Of a DNA stretch of 64,000 bases, positions 38,115-48,272 are shown piece after piece (position 1 is the first letter of the stretch; every line of letters starts with the position of its first letter). Location of the stretch: positions 92,844,089 to 92,908,088 of the forward strand of contig NC_044551.1 in assembly GCF_007565055.1 (NCBI RefSeq), read 5' to 3'. The stretch is from Rhinopithecus roxellana. Its lineage: Eukaryota; Chordata; Mammalia; Primates; Cercopithecidae. The notes under the pieces were generated by a model that did no database searches, was not told the origin of the DNA, and was given only the letters and a program-made list of their open reading frames with translations. A program made the translations under genes and the position numbers.

Positions 38115-38330
38115 TCCTTTGCCACCTGCTCTGTGCTGGCAGTCTACGTGTGTTCTCTCTGCCATGATATGGAGTCTCGTCGCAGTTTCATAGTCTGGGA
38201 GACAGAGTCTCAGAGAGGTAAAGCAACTTGCTCAAGGTCATGGAGCTAGAAAGTAGCATGGCAGCCAGGGTTCAAATGCAGGCAGCCTGACTCCAGAGCC
38301 CTTGCTATAAGCTCAGTGGTATCTTCTCTA
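38115..38330 (-). mobile_element. MIR SINE, antisense (source of the 75-bp duplicate)
   Basis: GAGTCTCAGAGAGGTAAAGC, AACTTGCTCAAGGTCATGG and AGCCAGGGTTCAAATGCAGGC are the antisense MIR core. Positions 38240-38314 recur almost unchanged at 40022-40096. Confidence 0.85.
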
Positions 38331-38907
38331 CTGATATTTAATCAAAGAAATACAGGCTCTTTTCCAAAAATGTGAAACAATTTATGATGAAAGAAAGAGA
38401 AGAAATGATTCAAAGGTAGTCGACTGAAAAGATGAATAGCACATTCGCTTGAACTATATGAGGTAGAAAGAACTAAGAATAAAATAGAAATTATGAAGCA
38501 TTTTAAGTCTAGTAGACAGGAACAAGTCTCAATTTTTTTAACAGATGAAATAGTCTAAATTTGTTGGAATAAAAAGTTATGGGGGAGGGGAAATGTACGT
38601 ATATTTTATACACAGAAATCAATTTCTATGTTCTATACTTAAAGGCAATCTGAATTTTGACAAAATATTAGTATAAATGATATAAATATATTGAAACTAT
38701 CTAGTCCAGACACACAGACACACACACACAAACAGACAACTGCAAATATGATGGCTGTCTTCCATCAGTTCTAAGCGGGTATGCCTTAGGTTATATTTTT
38801 CTGGCAACTTCTAATTTAAGACTTAGTGTAGCCATCAGTGTAGGAAGCAGGCGACTTTCCCTGACTCCACAAGGCTGGGATGTAGCATTCTGTAAGGACT
38901 CTCGCCA

Positions 38908-39341
38908 GCTGTGGCGTCATCTCTTCATCACGCCTAACACATGGTATTAGAATGCCCTGTTGACTGGGTGTGATGGTTCACACCTGTAATCCCAGCACTT
39001 TGGGAGGCCAAGGCTGGTGGATCTCCTGAGGTCAAGGGTTCATGACCAGCCTGGCCAACATGGTGAAAACCCATCTCTACTAAAAATACAAAAATTAGCC
39101 TGGTGTGGTGGTGAATGCTTATAATCCCAGCTGCTTGGGAGGCTTGAGGCAGGAGAATCACTTGTACCAGGGGGCAGAGGTTGCAGTGAGCCAATATCGT
39201 GCCACTGCACTCCAGCCTGGGCAACAGAGGAGACTCTGTGTCTCTTAAAAAAAAAAAAAAAAAGCGAATGCAAATGCCCAGTTTACTGCTGTGGCTTCAC
39301 CTCTCCATCATGTGTAATACATGGTATTAGAATGCCCTGTT
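38908..39341. repeat. 54-bp imperfect direct repeat flanking an Alu
   Basis: Positions 38908-38961 and 39288-39341 align without gaps with about seven differences. The last 23-24 bp (ACATGGTATTAGAATGCCC…) are identical, with all changes in the first 31 bp. The second copy lies about 24 bp past the Alu's A tail. Confidence 0.9.
38962..39263 (+). mobile_element. Alu, sense, within a local duplication
   Basis: Full-length Alu from GACTGGGTGTGATGGTTCAC to an uninterrupted A tail of about 17. It is bracketed by a 54-bp imperfect direct repeat much longer than an ordinary target duplication (described separately). Confidence 0.93.
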
Positions 39342-39373
39342 TACTTATTTTCTCTCCTGCAGGTTGTGGTTTC

Positions 39374-39683
39374 TTTTTATTTTATTTTATTTTTTTGAGA
39401 CAGAGTCTCACTCTGTCACCCAGGCTGGCGTGCAGTGGCCTGATCTCCACTAACTGCAGCCTCATCCTCCCAGGCTCAAGAGATCCTCCTGCCTCAGCCT
39501 CCCCAGTAGCAGGGACTACAGGGGGGCACCACCATGCCCAGCTAATTTTTGCAATTTTTGTAGAGACAAGCTCTGGCTATGTCGCTGATGCTGGTCTTGA
39601 ACTCCTGAGCTTAAGTAATCCTCCCACCTCAGCCTCCCAAAGTGCCCGGTGGCTCCCAAAGGCATGAGCCACCACACCCAGCC
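39374..39683 (-). mobile_element. Alu (J-like), antisense
   Basis: Begins with a (TTTTA)n tail and reads GAGACAGAGTCTCACTCTG to ACCACACCCAGCC. It lies only about 110 bp from an Alu in the opposite orientation, giving an inverted Alu pair. Confidence 0.92.
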
Positions 39684-39957
39684 AGATTCCTTAAAGACAG
39701 GATCTATATGCTATTGATATTTGGACCCTCCCACTAACACAAAGCTAGCTATCAATATACTCTTGCGTTCCACTAGGACTGAAAATTTCATTTCTTTAAA
39801 AACAAAAATGCTTTATAGCAGTTAGGATGATATAATTGGAAAGATAATTGGAAAGATTGTTGGGAGTTAGAAAAATAAAATCAAGATTGATTTCCTAGAG
39901 CAAGAGTTCTTATCTTGGGCCTGTGTAAGTTTACTATATAAGATCTGTAAACACTTC

Positions 39958-40119
39958 ATATATATATATATGTATACATATATATATACACATACATATA
40001 TATATATGTGTATATATATGTATGGAGCTAGAAAGTAGCATGGCAGCCAGGGTCCAAATGCAGGCAGCTTGGCTCCAGAGCCCTTGCTATAAGCTCTTGC
40101 TATATATATAAGCCCTTGC

Positions 40120-40166
<47 letters not shown>
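39958..40166. repeat. TA microsatellites flanking the MIR-segment copy
   Basis: An imperfect TA/TG block (39958-40021) and a pure (AT)22 (40123-40166) flank the inserted 75 bp. The pure part is probably length-variable. Confidence 0.92.
40022..40096 (-). repeat. 75-bp duplicate of the MIR segment 38240-38314
   Basis: Both copies are 75 bp, align without indels and differ at only three positions. The copy sits between two TA-rich microsatellite blocks (39958-40021 and 40098-40166). Its right edge continues into short partial repeats of its own AGCCCTTGCT end. No TSD or tail is present, so it is not a retroposon. Confidence 0.93.
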
Positions 40167-40169
<3 letters not shown>

Positions 40170-40486
40170 CTGACGCTACTTTTTGATATAGCAAGAAGTA
40201 ATCAGGTCAAAACCTGAAATTACATCTTTATCAGTGCTGCTCACCAGACATTTCTAACAAAAAGAAAGGAGTACAAGTCAATCCTTCTCACACATAAAGT
40301 CACATAATAAAGTTTGAATTTTTGAAATAAGGCATGTTGTTTAAAAATGAGGCATGTTAATAAGGATGGTCTATGTTTAAAAGAAAATACATTTTCCAAT
40401 TATTTGAACATTTATAATTTTTGTTAGCTTAACTTACATTTTTAAAATTTAATTGATTTATTAACTTATAACAAAATTACATATGT

Positions 40487-40652
40487 AGCTGGGCATGGTG
40501 GTGTACACCTATAATCCCAGATACGTGAGAGGTTAAGGCTGAGGACTGAGTGTGCCCAGGAGTTCAAGGCTACAGTGTGCTATGATTGCACACCACTGCA
40601 CTCCAGCCTGGGTGACAGAAAGAGGCCTTGTCTCTAAAAATAAATATATAAA
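40487..40652 (+). mobile_element. Alu-related monomer (FRAM/FLAM-like)
   Basis: A single arm of about 150 bp: GCTGGGCATGGTGGTGTACAC start, then CACTGCACTCCAGCCTGGG and an A-rich end. The second arm is absent, so it is a free monomer or a truncated AluJ. Confidence 0.8.
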
Positions 40653-41578
40653 TAGAAATATTTAAACATTTTAAAATAATCCCTATTTGCCACTTGAAAA
40701 TGTGCAAACACTTTTAAATCACTAAGATACATATTACCTTGAATGAAGCCATATAGTGTGTACATATATATACATATATACACTCCTTGTTTTGTATAAC
40801 TGTCTATATACGAAAGGGGGTGCCACCTGCATGTCAACTCTGGTGTATGCATTGGAAGAAATGGGGAAAAGTGCAGGCAGGAGGAACATAAATAAACTGC
40901 AATCCTCACAATCCATGAAATGTACTTAGTATCCCCAAATCAATGGGATAATCACAATATTCTTAGCTGAGGGGAGTTTCCAAAAAGAATGAAGAAAAGA
41001 TTTATAAAAAATGCTCAAAAGTTAGCAGCATTTAGACACCTCCTAAAAGATGCTTATAGTCCATACACCTGAGGAAGTATCCATGTTTAATAATTCCTCT
41101 GTCTAGAGGCTTAATTTATGCTGACTTTCCAAAAAATCTAGGAGACAATGTAGATGACAGACATCGTTCAAGGAGTACTGCCATCCATCCACACTAATCA
41201 TGCCTGTGCCCTTGAAAGTGCGAGGATCCACTTCCATCTCAGATATTCATTAGCCCATGAATACGGACCACACAAACTGTGTTTGCAGCAATCACCTGAC
41301 CCCTCACTTTATTCCTTCTCCTTCTCCTATCCTCTTTAATTTTTCCTCGACTGCTTTTCTTCTGATCTTATCTCAATCTGGCTCTGACTACTGTCTATGT
41401 GACTACACTCCTATCTCAGTTTTTAAACACTTGCTGATCTACAAAGTATTTAAAGCTAAATATTCTACCCTGGATCAGAGAACTCAGTGGAATTCAAACT
41501 CTGCCTTAGTCACTGGAGATTGCTGAGCTAGACCTCACCCAGCCCTCCCTCCTCAGTTCCACCTCACTGCTGGGAGGG

Positions 41579-43783
41579 TGATATGGTTTGGTTCTGTGTC
41601 CCCACCCAAATCTCACTTTGAATTGTAAAAATCCCCATGTGTCAAGGGCAGGACCAGGTGAAGGTAATCAGATCACAGGGGTGGTTTCCTCCATGCTGTT
41701 CTTGTGATAATGAGTGAGTCTCATGAGATCTGAGCATCTGACATTTCCCCTGCTTGAACACATTCTCTCCCCTGCCACCCTGGGAAAAGGTGCCTTCTGC
41801 CATGATTGCAAGTTTCCTGAGGCCTCCCCAATGCTGTGAGCCAATTAAACTTCTTTCTTTTATAAATTACCTAGTCTTCAGTAAATTGGTACCAGGAGTG
41901 GGCTGTCATTGTAAAGACACTTGAAAATATAGAAGTGTCTTTGAAACTAGGTAATGGGCAGAGGTTGGAACAGTTTGGAGGGCTCAGAAGAAGACACGTA
42001 GATGTGTGAAAGTTTGGAACTTCCTAGAGACTTGTTAAATGGCTTTGACCAAAATGCTGATAGTGATATGGACAATGAAGTCCAGGCTGAGGTGGTCTCA
42101 GATAGATATGAGGAACTTCTTGGGAACTGGAGCAAAGATGACTCTTGCTATGCTTTAGCAAAGAGACTGGCAGCATTTTGCTCCTGCCCTAGAGATCTGT
42201 AGAACTTTGAAACTGAGAGAGATGATTTAGGGTATGTGGCAGAAGAAATTTCTAAGTCACAAACCATTCAAGAGAAAGCAGAGCACAAAAGTTTGAAATA
42301 TTTGAGGCCTGATAATGTGATAGAAAAGGAAAACTCATTTTCTGGGGAGAAATTCAAGCTTGCTGCAGAAATCTGCATAAGTAATAAGAAGCCGAATGAA
42401 TGCTAATCACCAAGACAATGGGGAAAATATCTCCAGGGCATGTCAGAGACCTTCACCTCCCCTCTCTTCACAGGCATGGAGGCCTAGGAGGGAAAAATGG
42501 TTTTGTGGGCTTGGCCCAGGGCCTCCCTGCTCTGTGCAGCCTCAGGACATGGTGCCCTGTGTCTCAGATGCGTTGGGTCCAGTCATGGCTAAAAGGGGCC
42601 AAGGTACAACTCAGGCCATTGCTTCAGAGGGTGCAAGCCCCAAGCTTTCGTGGCTTTCATGCTGTGTTGAGCCTGTGGGTGCACAAAAATCAAGAATTAA
42701 GGTTTGAGAATCTCTGCCTAGATTTCATAGGATGGGTGGAAATGCCCTGAATGTCCAGGCAGAGGTTTGTTTCAGGTGTGGAGCCCTCATGGATAACCTC
42801 TGCTAGTGCAGTGAGGAGGAGAAACAAGGGGCTGGAGCCCCCACACAGAGTCCCCACTGGGGCACTGCCTACTGGAGCTGTGAGTAGAGGGTCACCATCC
42901 TCCAGAACCCAGAATGGTAGATCCACTGACAGTTTGCACCATGTGCCTGGAAAAGCTGCAGACACTCAACATCAGACTGTGAAAGCAGCTGGGAGTGGGG
43001 CTGTTCCCTGCAAAGCCATAGGGCAGAGCTGCCCAAGGCCATGGGAGCCCATCTTTTGCATCAGCATGACCCGCAAGTGAGACATGGAGTCAAAGGAGAT
43101 CATTTTGGAACTTTAAGGTTTAATGATTGCCCTGTTGGATTTTAAGCTTGCATGGGGCCTATAGCCCCCTTGTTTTGGCCAATTTCTCCCACTTGGAATA
43201 GGTATATTTCCCCACTGACTGTACTCCCATTGCACCTTGGAAGGAACTAACTTGTGTTTGATTTTACAGGCTCATAGGGAGAAGAGACTTGCCTTGTCTC
43301 AGATGAGACTTTGGACTTGGACTCTTGAGTTAATGCTGAAATGAGTTAAGACTTTGGGGATTGTTGGGAAAGCATGATTGTGTTTTAAAATGTGAGGACA
43401 TGAAACTTGGGAGGGGCCAGGGCAGAACGATATGGTTTGGCTCTGTGTCCCCACCCAAACCTCATTTTGAACTGTAACAATCCCCAGATGTCAAGGGTGG
43501 GACCAGGTAGAGGTAATTGGATCATGGGGTCGGTTCCCTCCACTGCTGCTCTCGTGATAGTGAGTTCTCACGAGATCTGATGGTTTTATAAGTGTCTGAC
43601 ATTTCCCCTGCTTGTACTCATTCTCTCTCCTGCTGCTCTGTGAAGAGGTGCCTTCTGCCATGATTATAAGTTTCCTGAGGCCTCCCCAGCCATGCAGAAC
43701 CATGAGTCCATTAAACCTCTCTTCTTTATAAATTACTCAGTCTTGGGTATTTCTTCATAGCAGCATGAGAATGGACTAATACA
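41579..43783 (+). mobile_element. Complete THE1/MST-type (ERVL-MaLR) provirus
   Basis: Two LTRs (41579-about 41882 and 43428-43783) flank about 1.55 kb of internal sequence. The element starts TGATATGG and ends AATACA, and is bracketed by a perfect 5-bp target duplication GAGGG (41574-41578 and 43784-43788). The internal part opens with AATTGGTACCAGGAGTGGG near the primer-binding site and closes with a purine tract (GGGAGGGGCCAGGGCAGAA). Reading frames inside are broken; MaLR elements lack pol and env and moved using ERVL proteins. The 5' LTR has lost its terminal piece of about 35 bp and a small block near its TATA region compared with the 3' LTR, and the 3' LTR begins CG instead of TG. It is antisense to CTNND2. 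Confidence 0.92.
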
Positions 43784-44336
43784 GAGGGGAACTGAGGAGA
43801 TGGTCTTAAATCCAAGTTCACTAGAGCAGTAGGAAAAGCTAGGGATGAGGATTTTTATCTGCTGACTTACGGAAGCAAATTATCATCATTGCACATATAA
43901 GATCTGGTATCATTTTGAAAATAAACTGACGTTCTTGGCTTTATTATATTAACACTGTACAAATCACAGGAATAAGGAACAAGAAAGGAATGATTTATGA
44001 CCCCCTGCATATAGAAGATGTAGTTCTGCCTTTTTTTTCAATGGCCTACGCATTGTGTGAGCAAAGTCAATACCAATAATGAAATGTAGACTGAAGGGCT
44101 AAATCAGTTCAATAAAATGCAATAGAAAGACTAGAGGACTGAGTAAATTTGGAAAGGCTAGTGCCTGCAAGATTAGTATTTATTTGGACAACAGGTAATT
44201 ACAAAAATCAATGTCTGTATATGAAAACACGACAGGCAGCCATCTGTCACAAAGGGAGAACCAATTACTAATAGTTTGGACTTGCAGTTAGAATGAGAGA
44301 ACAAAACAGATCTGTGTAGAATCCTTATTAGAGTTT

Positions 44337-44338
<2 letters not shown>

Positions 44339-44371
<33 letters not shown>
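44339..44371. repeat. (GT)n microsatellite
   Basis: About 16 uninterrupted GT units. Confidence 0.95.
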
Positions 44372-44372
<1 letters not shown>

Positions 44373-44764
44373 ATGCAAATATGCATGCCTCCCTATGTAA
44401 CTGAATGGGAGAAAGAAAGGGAAACTCCGGAAGCTCACTTTGTGTTTTATTTAAGTCTTTTGTACTTCCCGTGTTCCTTTGGCTAACACTTGCTAACTTC
44501 AATCTCATTTTGTCAACTCAGGATCAGGGTGTACACTCAGTCATACATCACTCTTCCCTTCCTTCTCATCCCAGCCTCCCAGGTCTCCTAGGAACATTAT
44601 CATGGGTCCTGGCAGTGTTTGCAGCCTTTAGAAGGTAGTATGGAGGGTTGCCATCGATAACATGAACTGCTGCTAGGAGTGCCAGCTGCTGGAGGCCACC
44701 CCAAACAATGAGAAGTGATACAAGCAATCTTGAGTGCACCCATAGCAAAATATAAAAAAATAAG

Positions 44765-44905
44765 CAGAAGCACACATATGTACACACACACACACACAGA
44801 CATATACACACATACTAAGACACACACATATACACACAGAGACACAGGCATACACACAGACACAGACACATGTACACACAGAGATACATGTACACACTGA
44901 CACAT
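44765..44905. repeat. CA-rich compound microsatellite
   Basis: (CA)n interrupted by TAT, GACA and GAGA units. Apparent Cys/Val frames on the minus strand are only composition. Confidence 0.9.
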
Positions 44906-44984
44906 AGAAATATATATGAAATAAAACAGTAACTTTAGTGTCTTTACTGTTCCTGGCCAAAACGAAGGAAGATGAATGCACATT

Positions 44985-45160
44985 TCGCCACTAAGCAGTT
45001 TGCATATGTTGAGTCATTTGATTCTTACAAAGACTCTACAGAGAAGGTATCAGCATCTTCATTTTAAAGATTAGAAAAGAAGCCCCAGTATAATCAGGTA
45101 GTTCGAGGTGACTGAGCTGGCAAGCAGGAAAGCCAGCCTGGGAAGCTCATCCATTCGCCA
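44985..45160 (-). mobile_element. MIR-like fragment, antisense
   Basis: ATTTGATTCTTACAAAGACTC, TTCATTTTAAAGATTAGAAAAG and GAGCTGGCAAGCAGG follow antisense MIR order. Confidence 0.65.
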
Positions 45161-45164
45161 TGAC

Positions 45165-46090
45165 TTGTGCTGGTCACCCCTTCATTGGAAGGCCTGTGTT
45201 CACTACAGTGTACTAGGGGTCATTCTGATGTAGCCAGAAACAAGTCTACAGTTGCTGTCACTACAGCTCCTGTCAGGTGGCATCGCCACTGAGAGGCCCC
45301 AAGGCTGGCCCATGGATCATGTTTACGGAGCCAGTTAGACCATGACTTCAGACTTTCCCGGGCCATGAAGCCTGCACTGCCTGGCCGGGTGACTCCCTGT
45401 AATACAGTCTGACTCTATCTCTTGATGTTTGACTTCTGACAGCTTTAAAGCCTCACCCTTCCCTCCTCTGCCCCACATCTGAGCAAGCTGATAAAACTCA
45501 AGAGCTTCCTTTTCTGGTACCCGCAGGAGTTTCAACCCGTACAAGGCCCAGTCTGCATGTGAGAACCCACTTCCTACAACCATAAAAACTCCATGCCAAT
45601 TTCCTTTCCAAAAGCTTTCTCAAGCCAGTTTTGGACCTGCCTAGGATCCACTAAGCTTGACCCAGAAAACCTCACTGTGTTAAGTGACACTTTTTCAGGC
45701 CCTCTTGGTGTGTGAGTCATGCCAGCAACCTTGGCATCAGAACAACCAAATTTTGGGTGGCAGTCCATCCCACTTTGGCAGGGCACCACAACACTCTTGA
45801 ACCAATTCATGCTAACAATGAAATGAAATACTTTCATGACCTTTAGAGAAACTCTCAAAGTTATAGTCTTCAAAAAAGAGAAAACTTATGGTCTTCAAAA
45901 AAGGACAATATACGATGATGGTATGTGATCCCCCAGTCAGAAATCTGTCCTTAATTTTGCATGGCCATTTTTTTTTCTATTAAAAATAGAGAATGACTAA
46001 GTTAACATCTGTTTGGGACAGGAGTCACATAACTTTAATGCATTTTTAGGTCAATTTAACTGTTGGTATTTTTTCACATTTAAAATTTTT
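45165..46090. other. Unassigned intronic sequence, possibly LTR-like
   Basis: CAACCATAAAAACTCCATGCC within C/T-rich sequence is loosely LTR-like, but I cannot match a family or find its ends. Confidence 0.25.
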
Positions 46091-46097
46091 CTCAGAT

Positions 46098-46315
46098 GGA
46101 CAGTATTTCTCTATATCTAAACTTCGGCACTGCTGACATTTCGGGCTGGGTGATTCTCTTTGAGGACTGCCCTGCACTTTCTGGGATGTTTTGCAGCATC
46201 CCTGATTTCTACGAGTGATACCCACAGCCTCCTCCAGCTGGGACAACCAAAGATGTCTCCAGATGTCAAATGTACCTTGGGACAAAATGACACCTGGTTG
46301 AGAACCATTGCTCTA
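46098..46315 (-). mobile_element. MER20 (hAT-type DNA transposon), antisense
   Basis: The reverse complement opens CAATGGTTCTCAACCAGG and contains GACATCTGGAGACATCTTTGG and GGATGCTGCAAAACATCCC, matching the non-autonomous MER20 element and ending near its opposite terminus. Confidence 0.87.
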
Positions 46316-47285
46316 TATTCATTCCACAAAGAAACAGCACTTTCCTGATAAGCATGAGCATGGACCATGCTCCCTGCAGTCCCAGGGGAAGATAGATGAA
46401 AAATATAAAAAGCCATGAGGCTATGTATATCCCAATGCAAGCAAGCAAAATCTATAATAAATTGCAATTATATCTTCAAATCTCTCTTTCCACTCTTAAA
46501 CTAATTTAGACTCATCCCCAGAATTGCTTACATGCCATAAAGACGACTCGTTATAGTTTACAAAATCTTTTTTAAAAAATTGACTACTCAGTTCCTTATA
46601 TGCAAATGCTTGTCCCTTGTTTCAAAAAGTTAGATTTGGCTGCAGTGACCACTGTGATTTTCCAAAAATACCGCACAGCACGATATATGCACTTTATGTA
46701 TTCCAAAAACACAGAGCATGTTAACAGTTGTTTACGTGATGGACAATGACAAGAGTCTCCTTAATGGAACACATATCCACATTTAATCCACTACTCCTTT
46801 GTAAATAGCGCCAAACACGTGGTTATAACACAAAACCTAGAATCTTTATCCTATCAATGAGTTCTTCAGGAAGGCCAGGTCATAGCTTATACTGACTATA
46901 ATAATTTTATTGTAATTTGAGGAGATAACAATTGATACTTAGTATGTCTTTAGGATTTAGGGGCAGAGAACACTCCCAGAGTCGGAATCAGGAAGAGAAA
47001 GACAAATCAAATTCCAAGTATGGCATTTGACAATCCAGCCTCTATTGATAACTAGCATACACTATTGGTCCTCCGTTCCTCGGTATTCAAATACTAAAAG
47101 CGAAGAATGCATGAACAGGCCTGCTAATCAATTACACGAAACATGCTATGTTTTAGTCGTAAATATAGATCTAAATTTTAAAAGCGTAACTTCAGTTCTC
47201 CTAATTCCTTTCCCCGCCAACATTAAGAAGATCTGAGGGCTTATGAATCTGACACCAATCATTTCAGAATCCAAGGAGCACTTAC

Positions 47286-47418
47286 CTCGGCTTTAATTTT
47301 GTTGTCTCCAAAACAGAGGTGTTGCAAGTAGGCTGCCGCGTTAGACTGGACTGAGGGAAACTGGTGCTGCAGCATCTGAATCACTTCCGGCAGTTCCGGG
47401 TCTCTCCATCCAAACTCT
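47286..47418 (-). CDS. CTNND2: CTNND2 internal exon A (start of the main armadillo array)
   Basis: This 133-bp exon encodes 44 residues (from EFGWRDPELPEV to DNKIKAE) preceded by the last base of a split Arg codon, so it enters after two borrowed bases and exits in phase 0. The peptide is an armadillo repeat of the p120/delta-catenin family and matches, from memory, CTNND2 at about residues 537-581. Delta-catenin 2 is a neuronal adherens-junction protein that binds the cadherin juxtamembrane tail and influences Rho signalling and dendritic spines. On the minus strand the acceptor is a strong pyrimidine tract (TTCTTTCCTTTTGTTCAG) and the donor GAG|GTAAGT is near consensus. A second AG lies two bases inside the exon, but only the first keeps the known Arg-Glu-Phe junction. 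Frame is open throughout, with no lesion. ARVCF, CTNND1 and PKP4 are less likely because the residues differ. Confidence 0.96.
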
Positions 47419-47608
47419 CTGAACAAAAGGAAAGAACGGGGGAGAATATGAGAGAGAAATCCTACCACACTGTTAACACACGGTTAGCTTATATATGAAA
47501 TGTACCTGAGTTTATAAGAAAATATTTCACAGATGACTGTTCTGGTTTTCTTACATGCAGACCCATTTAAGAGGATTTGGAAGAGATTTCCTAGAGTAAA
47601 TAGTTTTC

Positions 47609-47922
47609 TTTTTCTTTTATATTTTTTTTATTTTTTTTGAGACGGAGTCTCACTCTGTCGCCAGGCTGGAATGCAGTGGTGTGATCTCGGCTCACTGCAA
47701 CCTCCGCCTCCCAGGAGCTTCACGCCATTCTCCTGCCTCAGCCTCCTGAGTAGCTGAGACTACAGGCGCCCGTCACCATGCCCAGCTAACTTTTCATATT
47801 TTTAGTAGAGATGGGGTTTCACTGTGTTAGCCAGGATAGTCTCGATCTCCTGACCTCGTGATCCGCCCGCCTCAGCCTCCCAAAGTGCTGGGATTACAGG
47901 CGTCAGCCATCGTGCCTGGCCT
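47609..47922 (-). mobile_element. Alu (Y-like) beside CTNND2 exon A
   Basis: The antisense Alu is flanked by the exact 14-bp duplication AGTAAATAGTTTTC (47595-47608 and 47923-47936). TTCACGCCATTCTCC and GACCTCGTGATCCGCCC are Y-like states. It begins about 190 bp upstream of exon A in the gene's direction and is in the same orientation as the gene. Confidence 0.95.
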
Positions 47923-48113
47923 AGTAAATAGTTTTCAAGTGCAAACGTGTGCATACTACATATATTGATTATATAGATTATATATACAGATCAATCTATC
48001 AACTGAAGTTACATGTTAATGAAGATTATGAAAAATAATCTAAAATAGCATATGATTTTAATATACACATTTTCATTTGAGCTTAAGTGAATTATTCATT
48101 TATTTATTTTTAA

Positions 48114-48272
48114 CTTTTTTAAGAGATGGGGTCTTACTGTGTCACCCAGGCTAGAGTGCAGTGGTGTAATTATAGTTCCCTACAGCCTCAAACTCCTGGG
48201 CTCAAGCCATCCTCCCACCTCAGCCTCCCAAATAGCTAGGGTTACAGGCGTGTGTCACCATGTCCATCTTAA
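48114..48272 (-). mobile_element. Alu-related monomer, antisense
   Basis: GAGATGGGGTCTTACTGTGTCACCC to GGTTACAGGCGTGTGTCACC is one Alu-like arm of the old FLAM/FRAM or AluJ kind. Confidence 0.8.

Larger units (their letters stand above)
8761..47285 (-). other. CTNND2: CTNND2 complete intron, about 38.5 kb, phase 0
   Basis: The stretch between exon A and exon B on the minus strand begins with GTAAGT and ends with CAG, and joining the two exons gives an uninterrupted armadillo reading frame. I see no further exon inside it. It carries the METTL5 pseudogene and most of the repeats listed separately. Alternative or tissue-specific exons cannot be excluded by eye. Confidence 0.9.

Noticed and set aside
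42396..43080. Open frames inside the THE1/MST provirus
   Set aside because: They are short, in different frames and interrupted; MaLR internal regions are degenerate and I see no intact protein.
44566..44983. Cys/Val-rich minus-strand frames
   Set aside because: They run through a CA microsatellite; no start context, homology or exon structure.
47259..47285. Extension of the exon A reading frame past the donor (VSAPWILK)
   Set aside because: The consensus GTAAGT donor follows GAG, and the known protein continues with exon B, so the extension is intronic read-through.
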